DNA of 64,000 nt. Origin: CBDCZY01 sp965224745 (GTDB taxonomy: Bacteria; Pseudomonadota; Gammaproteobacteria; Methylococcales; Methylomonadaceae). The notes beneath the pieces are model-generated. The model worked only from the letters and a program-made list of their open reading frames with translations. It was not told where the DNA came from and made no database searches. This document shows, piece by piece, positions 8,932 through 16,360 of the stretch. The translations under genes were made by a program, and so were the position numbers. The stretch is from NCBI GenBank assembly GCA_965224745.1, contig CBDCZY010000003.1:248001-312000 (forward strand), read 5' to 3'. How positions within the stretch are numbered: position 1 is the stretch's first letter; every line of letters starts with the position of its first letter.

Positions 8932-10107
8932 ATGCAATCTGATATGCACTATTATGGCACTTACGCCATGGCTCGCGCAGCGGGATTGAAGCCCGAAGCC
9001 TGTAAAATTATCGCTACATCAGCTCAGTATGTTGATGACAATGCCGGCAAAAATACGATTGCGTTCGAAGACGGTGCCGCCATTTATCTCGATGCTACCG
9101 CACACCACGCTACCGACGTTAAGAACTTAGAGGTGGAAGATCAGCGTCATGTCTGGGTGCCGTTCCATTTTTTTCCAGGAAACGAAGGCGCTTCCTACAC
9201 CGAACGCCTAGTCTGCCGAATGGATAGTCCCCTTGCCCGCGAGATGGTGGAACATAATCTTTCACTCGCCGATAAACCCTTTTCTCTGGAGCTCATAGGC
9301 ATCACAGCGCATGTTTACGCGGATACATTTTCCCATTATGGCTTTTCAGGGGTGAGTTCACGGCACAATATGGTTTCCTTTAGCAGTATTAAACTTCATG
9401 GTTTAACTAAAGAATCGAAAGCCTATTTTAGGAACAAAGCGGAAAGCTTTATGGCAAAGTACGGGATTGAAGGTAAGGACATGCCCAATATCAAAGTGCC
9501 CAATCTCAAAAAGCTTTGGTCCAAAAAGAAGGAACAGTATTCATCGTTTGTTGCTGAGAGGGCTTCTGGTGGACTTGGGCACGGCGCTGTCCTGACCTAT
9601 CCGGACATGCCCTATTTGAAATGGAGTTTCCAATATCAAGGTGTAAAAAAATGGACTTTTGAAAATATTCTTACGACGCCGGAAAAGCAAAAATCCGATC
9701 GCGTGGAGCATGACAATCCAAAGACTTTTCTCAAAGGCTGTGAAGCCTTGCACGGTATGTTTCAGCGCTTCGGAAAAGCAGTGCCGCAGCATATGGAAAA
9801 TAGCGGCCGCCCTTTTGCCGACATCAAGGATAGTGTCGATGAAATATTCAACTTCCAGGGAGGACAAATAGACCGTGCGGAGCAATGGCAGCAAGCCGCC
9901 AAAGCAGGTCATTTATTCACGAGTGCTGAAAGCATTCCTAAATATGATGAAAATGATTGGCATCAGGAGCGCGATAAATTAGCGGAACTGGAGTCTTCAA
10001 GTAAGGCAGTTGAAAAGCCAATCTACCGTTTTTTCCAAGCCGCAGCACATCATCGTATCTATGTATTACGGGATCTGTTGCCATCAGTTGGCTTGATCGT
10101 GAATTAA
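8932..10107 (+). CDS. DUF6765 family protein, canonical form
   Basis: A 391-residue protein starting MQSDMHYYGTYAMARAAGL, the usual DUF6765 opening. ATSAQYVDDN follows near 30, GITAHVYADTFSHYGFSG at about 122-139, and GLGHGAVLTYPDMPYLKWSF near 210. The D/H residues at the N-terminus and the H-x3-D-x3-H helix are shared with the paralogue at 7307 and could bind metal. It has no signal peptide or membrane segment. The start follows GAAGGAGAGCATT. Family function is unknown; the surroundings (GMC oxidase, diheme lipoproteins) suggest a role in processing a hydrophobic substrate. Confidence 0.85.
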   Translation: MQSDMHYYGTYAMARAAGLKPEACKIIATSAQYVDDNAGKNTIAFEDGAAIYLDATAHHATDVKNLEVEDQRHVWVPFHFFPGNEGASYTERLVCRMDSPLAREMVEHNLSLADKPFSLELIGITAHVYADTFSHYGFSGVSSRHNMVSFSSIKLHGLTKESKAYFRNKAESFMAKYGIEGKDMPNIKVPNLKKLWSKKKEQYSSFVAERASGGLGHGAVLTYPDMPYLKWSFQYQGVKKWTFENILTTPEKQKSDRVEHDNPKTFLKGCEALHGMFQRFGKAVPQHMENSGRPFADIKDSVDEIFNFQGGQIDRAEQWQQAAKAGHLFTSAESIPKYDENDWHQERDKLAELESSSKAVEKPIYRFFQAAAHHRIYVLRDLLPSVGLIVN

Positions 10108-10196
10108 TCCTAAGAAGGGGTAGATTTTTGAAAACACAAAATTTGTACAGGCCACTTTGCCCAATCACGAACTGGTAGTTCCAACAATTAGAAAAT

Positions 10197-10329
10197 GAGT
10201 GTGCACGAAATAACTTGGATAATTGGCACAGGATTTTGTTCGTATTCAAAGCGTAGTAACAGGCGCAACTACAACGAAGAAGATCGTCAAAAAGATAAGT
10301 CACTTGTTCAAGTTAATCCGTGCACGCTC
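10197..10329. repeat. Palindromic repeat element, copy A
   Basis: Terminal arms 10197-10217 and 10309-10329 are inverted repeats (GAGTGTGCACGAAATAACTTG against the complement of the right arm, 17 of 21 matching). The inner part (AGGATTTTGTTCGTATTC, AAAGCGTAGTAACAGGCGCA) matches the inner part of the element at 34521-34682. The right arm contains the GTG at 10320, which argues that this GTG is not the start of the next gene. Confidence 0.7.
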
Positions 10330-10349
10330 CTAACCTAAGGATAGTAAAT

Positions 10350-11171
10350 ATGACTGCTGTAAGCGCTAAAAAAAACATTGTGACCTCATTGGGATCACTA
10401 AGACACTTAATCGGCACCTGGTCAGGCAGTACCGGATGGAACATTATCGCAGTACCCGATAGACACAAAAAATTTGGTTACAAAGTAATCGTTCAACCCA
10501 TTATCGAAACCATCACCTTTTCCCCAATTGGTGGCTCGATTCTAAATAGAGGGTTTGATCACAATAAGGAAATTTCCGGTCTTTCCTATCAAATTCAAGT
10601 AAGCGATGCAGAAACCAACCAAGCCCTTCATTTTGAAAATGGAATGTGGTTAGAGTTATACAAAAATCGGGTAGCTCGGCTAGCCTCTATTCCCCACGGA
10701 GATACCGCTTTATTGATTGGTGACTCATTCACAATAAAAGAAGAACCTGAAATCGATACGAGTTTAAGTCCTCTTCCTGATGATTTAGACCCTCGAAAGA
10801 ATAAAGCCTATTTACAGCCTTATTTTGATAAACAAGAAGAATTTGAAGGTCGTTTTAATGTTTTAAATCCAAATAAAAATCTCAGTGAAAATTTAGAAGG
10901 AAAGGAGGTTAGTAAAACCTTAGTGTTTGATGTCTCAACCGCAAACAAAGGGGGTGTTCAAAACATACCTTTTATTACAAAACACGCAAACGTCCCTTTA
11001 TTTGAAAGCACATATTATTTAGAAGATGTTAGGGACAAAAAAACAGGAAAAACCTTTCAACAATTGCAATATACACAAACGACAATCATTGAGTTTCAAG
11101 ATAACGAAGAGAAACCAGGTCAAAAAATTAGCTGGCCTCATATCGACATTAATACACTCATTAAACAATAA
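10350..11171 (+). CDS. Nitrobindin-like (heme-binding) beta-barrel protein
   Basis: A 273-residue protein. The ATG at 10350 follows CCTAAGGATAGTAAAT and is preferred over the GTG at 10320, which lies in a repeat element. The opening HLIGTWSGSTGWN resembles the GxWxGxG entrance motif of the FABP/nitrobindin/THAP4 heme-binding barrel family. ENGMWLEL and RLASIPHGDTALLIGDS follow, also typical of bacterial members that pair with diheme cytochrome genes. A variable insertion lies at about 130-190. No signal peptide. It could carry heme or a hydrophobic ligand; the sequence does not reveal which residue would ligate heme. It lies between a DUF6765 gene and the RoxA-like genes on the same strand. 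Confidence 0.6.
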   Translation: MTAVSAKKNIVTSLGSLRHLIGTWSGSTGWNIIAVPDRHKKFGYKVIVQPIIETITFSPIGGSILNRGFDHNKEISGLSYQIQVSDAETNQALHFENGMWLELYKNRVARLASIPHGDTALLIGDSFTIKEEPEIDTSLSPLPDDLDPRKNKAYLQPYFDKQEEFEGRFNVLNPNKNLSENLEGKEVSKTLVFDVSTANKGGVQNIPFITKHANVPLFESTYYLEDVRDKKTGKTFQQLQYTQTTIIEFQDNEEKPGQKISWPHIDINTLIKQ

Positions 11172-11216
11172 ATTTTCGTAACTTTAAATGTATAAGTAAG
11201 AGCATAAGGGTCAAAC

Positions 11217-11261
11217 ATGGAAAATATAAATACTACAGTCTTATTGAGAAGGTTACTTTGA
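11217..11261 (+). CDS. 14-codon leader ORF coupled to cytochrome gene
   Basis: An ATG at 11217 preceded by AAGGGTCAAAC opens a 14-residue frame (MENINTTVLLRRLL). Its TGA stop overlaps the TTG start of the diheme gene (TTGA at 11258-11261). The overlap and good ribosome site suggest a leader peptide whose translation delivers ribosomes to the weak TTG start. No regulatory hairpin was identified. Confidence 0.4.
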   Translation: MENINTTVLLRRLL

Positions 11262-13075
11262 AGTATAGAAAATGGGGATTTTGCTTAACAATTCTTCTAA
11301 TTATTGGTTGTTCCAATGGTTCGAAACAAACCAATTATATGAAGCCGGACCATGACGTCTCCGCATCTAAGGAGTATCAAAGTACCGCGGGTACGGCGGC
11401 GAAAACGGAATACGGCAAATCAACAGGCAGTGATTACCCCATACTTCCAGGATATTTAGACCAGAATTGGGATCATGAAACGCGCTTAGAGTGGTGGTTT
11501 ACTTCTCAGGGATCTCGTTTTATACCGTACGATTGGTTTCTTGCACTCGAACGTCCAGACAATAAGGAATTGGTTCGTTCTAAGAAGAATCTGGATCAGT
11601 ATCGATTCATCACCTGGCCAGCGGATCCCAAGTGGAACCCGGACGGTCTTCCGATCGGCTTGGTTGTAGATAAAGATGCTAAAACCGGAAAAAACTATTT
11701 TGGTTTTACCTGTGCTGCTTGCCATACTGGAAAAATTGTCTATGGCAATAAAGAATATCTCGTGGAAGGCGCGCCGGCTCATCTTGATTTTAATCGTTTT
11801 GTTACTGATATCGCCATTGCAATGAAAATGACCTTGGCAGATGTAGAAAAATTTTCACGTTTTTCTGATCGTATATTAGGTAAGAATGCGGAATTCCAAA
11901 AGGCTAAAGCATTAAATCAAGCGTTAACCCGCAAAAGTGCTCAACTGAATATACGTTTAAAAATAAACCATCCTCCTTATCCATACGGCTATGCTCGACT
12001 CGATGCCTATGGCAATATTTTTAACCAGGTTTCGGTTTTTGCCATTCATGAGCCGTCTAATGCTAATCTATCAAATGCGCCAGTTTCCTTTCCTGTACTG
12101 TGGGATACGCCACAACACAATGTGGTTCAATGGAATGGTACAGCAGTCAATGCAGGAATCGGTCCTTATACCCGCAATGTTGGCGAAGTGGTTGGGGTAT
12201 TTGGTGATCTGAGGTTGGAAGAGGTTAAATCCCTCGGAAAGAAAAAACTGCGCTACCATTCACATGCCAAACTCAATAATCTAGAACGTCTGGAACAGAT
12301 ACTGACTTCGCTGTGGTCTCCAGTATGGCTCGATGGAGTGCTACCTGCAATCGACAGGACTAAAGCTATGCGTGGCAAGCAACACTATGATAAAAAGTGC
12401 CTTGGCTGCCATCAACACATTGACAGGAAAGATCCCAATCGTAAAATTACCGCAAAGCTGATTCCAGTGGACAAGATCGGCACAGATCCAACAGCAACGG
12501 TGAACATAGCCTCCCGGGTTGGTAAAACTGGCATTATGGAAGATCAACCCATGATTCCTGTCACCAAATACATGCCTAGTCTCGGTTTTATTGATACGTT
12601 TGGAGCAACAGTATTTACCCGAAGAATTGTCGGTAATGGTGTGATCGGTGTTATTCGTGAACAGATGAGTTTGGTCAAACTGATCAAAAGGCTGCCAGAT
12701 TACATCAAAGCCGTCAAGAAAATTACATATTTTCCCAATTGCGATCCGAAAAAAGACGGAAAAAAATGTTTCCGTCCACCCCGCTACAAAGCACGCCCAC
12801 TCAATGGAATTTGGGCTTCAGCACCTTTTCTCCATAACGGTTCGATCCCTAATCTGTGGGAACTGTTGCAAAAGCCTGATCAGCGCATCGATACTTTTTA
12901 TGTCGGCAGCTGGGTTATTGACCCGAAAAAGGTTGGGTTTGCAGCGGATGCTGATAAGGTAACCAGCCTCTTCGATACTGCCCTGCCGGGCAACTCCAAT
13001 AAAGGACATAACTATGGCACTGATTTAAGTGACGAGGAGAAATGGCAATTAATCGAGTACATCAAAATGCTTTGA
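11258..13075 (+). CDS. RoxA-like diheme c-type cytochrome lipoprotein (1)
   Basis: A 605-residue protein with a lipoprotein signal (LLIIGC, Cys18), so exported and lipid-anchored. Two heme c motifs are visible: CAACH at 152-156 and CLGCH at 381-385. Their spacing and the C-terminal KARPLNGIWASAPFLHNGSIPNLW (about 510-533) place it in the RoxA/RoxB-like branch of diheme cytochrome c peroxidase-type proteins, whose known members cleave polyisoprene oxidatively; peroxidase or other oxygenase activity is equally possible. TTG is the likely start, behind GAGAAGG and overlapping a short leader ORF. A second copy follows at 13263 and a decayed fragment at 15107. Confidence 0.88.
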   Translation: MKYRKWGFCLTILLIIGCSNGSKQTNYMKPDHDVSASKEYQSTAGTAAKTEYGKSTGSDYPILPGYLDQNWDHETRLEWWFTSQGSRFIPYDWFLALERPDNKELVRSKKNLDQYRFITWPADPKWNPDGLPIGLVVDKDAKTGKNYFGFTCAACHTGKIVYGNKEYLVEGAPAHLDFNRFVTDIAIAMKMTLADVEKFSRFSDRILGKNAEFQKAKALNQALTRKSAQLNIRLKINHPPYPYGYARLDAYGNIFNQVSVFAIHEPSNANLSNAPVSFPVLWDTPQHNVVQWNGTAVNAGIGPYTRNVGEVVGVFGDLRLEEVKSLGKKKLRYHSHAKLNNLERLEQILTSLWSPVWLDGVLPAIDRTKAMRGKQHYDKKCLGCHQHIDRKDPNRKITAKLIPVDKIGTDPTATVNIASRVGKTGIMEDQPMIPVTKYMPSLGFIDTFGATVFTRRIVGNGVIGVIREQMSLVKLIKRLPDYIKAVKKITYFPNCDPKKDGKKCFRPPRYKARPLNGIWASAPFLHNGSIPNLWELLQKPDQRIDTFYVGSWVIDPKKVGFAADADKVTSLFDTALPGNSNKGHNYGTDLSDEEKWQLIEYIKML

Positions 13076-13105
13076 AACAGCATTTCGAAATCTTGGTGAT
13101 GAATA

Positions 13106-13198
13106 ATACCAATCCCAATAAGTTCTCATTCAATTACGTCTCCAGAGGGAGAAGGTTTGGATGAGGGGTTTTAATCAAAAACTTATTGAGATTGGTAT
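13106..13198. repeat. 93-bp stem-loop repeat between cytochrome genes
   Basis: Arms 13106-13124 (ATACCAATCCCAATAAGTT) and 13180-13198 are complementary at 18 of 19 positions, enclosing a 55-nt loop containing GAGGGAGAAGG and GATGAGGGG. It has the shape of a small palindromic or MITE-like repeat and could also attenuate or stabilise the mRNA between the two cytochrome genes. Confidence 0.65.
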
Positions 13199-13262
13199 AA
13201 CAGACCGGAAAATAAAGATAAGCTTTGTAACATTACTGATAAGAATAAGATAGGAGAACAAC

Positions 13263-14927
13263 ATGATTAACATAGTTAAACTCATCGTGATAACCCTAAT
13301 TACAACATTGTTAGGCTGCGCCACCGAAAAACAACAAGAATTGATCGCCAATGACAATGAATTCAAATCAGTAAACAAAATTAGGGTGCTGGATCAGGGA
13401 TGGAATGAAGAAATTAAAGCGGCGTTTCGAACGACTGGGCAGGGATCGTTGATTATTCCTTATGACTGGTTTCTATTTTTAGAACAGGCAGACACTACCC
13501 AGCTTTTTCGATCAAAAGATAACATTGAAAGATTACAGTATATTCCGCAGGAGCCCAGCACATGGAATCCCGAGGGAATGCCGATTGGATTTGCCAAAAG
13601 TTTCGATCCTAAAACCAAACGACAATGGATAGGACTCAACTGCGCCGCCTGTCACACTGCGCGAATTAACTATCAAGGCGCAAGCATGCTAATTGATGGT
13701 GCCCCAACAATGGCCGATTATCAGGCGTTTATACATGCACTGGAATTGGCACAGAAAACCACACTGGAAAACGCTGAAAAATTTAATCGATTCGCTAAAA
13801 ATGTATTAGCAAAAAATTACAATGAACAGTCAGCTAAGGAACTGAAAAACGATCTTGCACAAGTAACTCAGCAAAGAAGCCAGAACAACACAATAAACTC
13901 TACCCAGACAGCTTATGGGTATGGCCGTTTGGATGGCTTTGGGATCACCTGGAATAACCTAACAGTAGACTTTTTGGGTGTTCCGGAAAATCAGATTGAT
14001 CCTAATGCGCCAGCGAGTTACCCATTTTTATGGGGATCACTGCACTCGGATTATATGCAATGGTCTGGTAGTGCACCCAATACACCTGTGATTGGAACAA
14101 CATTAAGAGTAGCCGGTGAAATCTGGGGCACCTTTGGCCACGTGACCATAACACCCGGCGAAAACCCGCCGGGATACGCATCATCCGTGCCTTTCGAGAA
14201 CGTCGACAAATTACTGAGCTGGATCGAGGAGCTGCGATCACCTGCGTGGCCACAGGATATTTTGCCTAGAATTGACACCAAAATCGCCGCGTCCGGGAAA
14301 GTGCACTACGAAAAGTATTGCGTTCAATGCCACCAGGTGATGACCCGAGAACAACAAAGCGAACCATACAAGGCGGTTTTGGTTCCTTATAAAGAAGTCG
14401 GTACTGACCCAACTGAAGTTGAATTGATCACCACCAATATCAGCAAAACGGGGCCACTGGAAGGGATACCCAAAGCAGTCCTATTTGGTGACAAATTTGG
14501 ACCAGAGGCGCATACCGTCTCAATACTTTTCCATGTCAGTTTGGGCGCCATGATGCGCCATCCTGACCCAGCTACACGAGAAGCACTAAAAACTAATATG
14601 CGAGACTATGTAAAAGCAAGAATCAATGCTCAGGTCTACAAGGCAAGACCGCTGACCGGTGTATGGACAGCTGCCCCTTATTTGCACAACGGATCGGTGC
14701 CGAATTTATATCAATTGCTATTTCCGCCCGAGCAGCGGGATAAGGTGTTTTATGTCGGCAGCCGTGAGTTCGATCCTAAACACGTAGGATTTGTGAATTC
14801 TTCACCTAAAGATTCTTTCAAATTTGACACCCGATTGCCGGGTAATCGAAATACAGGCCATGAATACGGTACTACTCTAAGAGATCCGGAAAAATGGGAA
14901 TTGATTGAATATATGAAAACTCTATAA
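13263..14927 (+). CDS. RoxA-like diheme c-type cytochrome lipoprotein (2)
   Basis: A 554-residue paralogue of the preceding diheme gene. The lipoprotein signal ends TTLLGC (Cys19). Heme motifs are CAACH at 127-131 and CVQCH at 353-357. The C-terminal block KARPLTGVWTAAPYLHNGSVPNLYQLL, then VFYVGSREFDPKHVGF and GNRNTGHEYGT, is shared with the first copy. The start ATG follows AGGAGAACAAC. The pair probably arose by tandem duplication and has diverged well beyond recent gene conversion. An outer-membrane or periplasm-facing oxidase, peroxidase or dioxygenase is likely; RoxA-type chain cleavage is known only for distant relatives. Confidence 0.88.
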   Translation: MINIVKLIVITLITTLLGCATEKQQELIANDNEFKSVNKIRVLDQGWNEEIKAAFRTTGQGSLIIPYDWFLFLEQADTTQLFRSKDNIERLQYIPQEPSTWNPEGMPIGFAKSFDPKTKRQWIGLNCAACHTARINYQGASMLIDGAPTMADYQAFIHALELAQKTTLENAEKFNRFAKNVLAKNYNEQSAKELKNDLAQVTQQRSQNNTINSTQTAYGYGRLDGFGITWNNLTVDFLGVPENQIDPNAPASYPFLWGSLHSDYMQWSGSAPNTPVIGTTLRVAGEIWGTFGHVTITPGENPPGYASSVPFENVDKLLSWIEELRSPAWPQDILPRIDTKIAASGKVHYEKYCVQCHQVMTREQQSEPYKAVLVPYKEVGTDPTEVELITTNISKTGPLEGIPKAVLFGDKFGPEAHTVSILFHVSLGAMMRHPDPATREALKTNMRDYVKARINAQVYKARPLTGVWTAAPYLHNGSVPNLYQLLFPPEQRDKVFYVGSREFDPKHVGFVNSSPKDSFKFDTRLPGNRNTGHEYGTTLRDPEKWELIEYMKTL

Positions 14928-15106
14928 TTAGTCGGCCCTTAAAAAACACTCATCCTATTGAAATATAATAATATTATATGACTCAATATCCATGCCCACA
15001 GGACATAGAATTGCAATAACCCCTTGAAGGGGGCCAAGCTGTCCCTGATAGAAGGCAAGCTTGAGAGTTGAACCAACAACATTATTGGTTAATTTGTAGT
15101 AGATCA

Positions 15107-15173
15107 GAATTTGGATCACGAAACACGCTTAGAGTGGTGGTTTACTTCTCAGGGATTTAGACTTATACCGCAC
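15107..15173 (+). pseudogene. Fragment of RoxA-like diheme gene
   Basis: About 67 bp closely match 11464-11529 of the first diheme gene (codons for the region around NWDHETRLEWWFTSQG). The match includes the uninterrupted 30-bp block CGCTTAGAGTGG...CTTCTCAGGGAT. No frame continues on either side, so it is a remnant of a further copy or a small ectopic duplication. Confidence 0.75.
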
Positions 15174-15616
15174 ACAACCGCCACTTCAGTATTCAAGTTA
15201 TCTGCAAACGATGGCAAACAAAGGATACAACCCTCTGATTGCTATTCAAATGGCTCTGGCTGGTAAAGCTTGTTCTATAGGATTAGTAATTACGCTATGG
15301 GTTAGATACCTAAGATAAAAACAATAATCTCGGCATAGTAGAGGTGTTTCATTAGATCGGAGCAACAGGGTTAATTTTCTGACGAATTATTTTAGACGTT
15401 TTACTCGATGAATTAAGAAGATTAAAAATCACATGTTATATTCATTGGTATGTGTAGAATACTTATTTATTTTGATTGCACCCTCGAATACTTTTCTAAT
15501 GCCTCCACAATTTTTTACTCAACCTCCTGTTCTCGTTGTCATACGCCTGTGCGATCCGAAAATTACCCATCCTTATGCTAATGTAAGCGCTATTTTGCAA
15601 AAACAACACTAAACCT
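15174..15616. other. Non-coding region behind cytochrome cluster
   Basis: No gene is supported here. A short plus-strand reading near 15210-15310 (MANKGYNPLIAIQMALAGKA) has a protein-like look and might be a transposase tail, but it has no start context and I could not assign it. The cytochrome fragment and a small CCCCTT/AGGGGG hairpin (15017-15032) lie just upstream, which together mark this as a decayed region. Confidence 0.4.
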
Positions 15617-16138
15617 ATGTTAGAAATAGAATACGAATTTCGTGAAAAAGACCTGATCCATTACAATGAATCAAAGTTTGCTAACGTTGAGCAAATACAA
15701 AAAGATAAAAAACGAAATATGCTTATGATCCCAGGTTTCATCATTCTGGTTGGCTTATTTTACTGGCTTTATTTGGCAGATATAAAAACAGGTTTGTATA
15801 TCATCGCCATTGCTGTTTTTTGGATTTTAGTCTCCCCTCAATATCACAAATGGGATTTGCGTAGACAGGTATTAACGCATTACACAGACAGAGAAAAGGT
15901 TAATATGTTTGGACAATTCAAACTTAAAATAGAACCTAAAATGTTGGTTGAAAAATCACCCAGCGGCAAAAACACCATGGACTGGGAAGAGTTGCTGCGA
16001 GTCGAAAGAACTAAAGATTACGTTTATATTTATCTAGATATTGATGTTGCTTTGATAATACCTAGGGAAACAACCAAAGGTAATCTTGATGAGTTTGTAG
16101 ATCAAGTGGAAAAATTGATTGAGCGATATGATGTTTAG
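15617..16138 (+). CDS. YcxB-like membrane protein
   Basis: A 173-residue protein with a cytoplasmic N-terminal strand region, two adjacent membrane segments at about 35-55 and 58-76, and a C-terminal soluble domain with the YcxB-family pattern (LKIEPKMLVEKSPSGKNTMDWEELLRVERTKDYVYIYLD...LIIPRE). Function of the family is unknown. Its last codons overlap by 3 nt the end of a converging small gene on the other strand. Confidence 0.8.
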   Translation: MLEIEYEFREKDLIHYNESKFANVEQIQKDKKRNMLMIPGFIILVGLFYWLYLADIKTGLYIIAIAVFWILVSPQYHKWDLRRQVLTHYTDREKVNMFGQFKLKIEPKMLVEKSPSGKNTMDWEELLRVERTKDYVYIYLDIDVALIIPRETTKGNLDEFVDQVEKLIERYDV

Positions 16139-16314
16139 ATTAAACCTTCTCTTTTTTGAATATAATTACGACAAGCATCAACGCACTCTGGCTTTGTTCG
16201 ATAGGGCCCGCTGATCATCTCGGCCGTATAAAACCACCACCCTTGTGTATTGACATAGTAACGGTCTTGAGGTTTAAAGAGAACTTTCTTGTTAGAAATA
16301 CGTTTCGTTTGCAT
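16135..16314 (-). CDS. DUF6316-like small protein
   Basis: A 59-residue minus-strand protein, too short for common ORF cut-offs. The pattern RYYVNTQGWWFYTAEMISGPYRTKPECVDACRNYI matches the small DUF6316-type proteins of gammaproteobacteria: an aromatic RYY...GWWFYT...GP core followed by a helix. It starts at the ATG at 16314; no strong ribosome site is seen. It converges with the YcxB gene and the stops overlap. Function unknown. Confidence 0.65.
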   Translation of the reverse strand: MQTKRISNKKVLFKPQDRYYVNTQGWWFYTAEMISGPYRTKPECVDACRNYIQKREGLI

Positions 16315-16360
16315 TGCGGCTATTTTAGCGCAGCCTAAGCCTACTGATGTTTAATTAGTC

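Noticed and set aside
10320..10349. GTG start and extra 10 codons for the beta-barrel gene
   Set aside because: The GTG lies in the right arm of palindromic element A, whereas the ATG at 10350 has a ribosome site (TAAGGA) at good distance.
15210..15310. Possible IS110-type transposase tail
   Set aside because: The short reading has a vague likeness only, without a start, neighbouring frame or terminal repeats.
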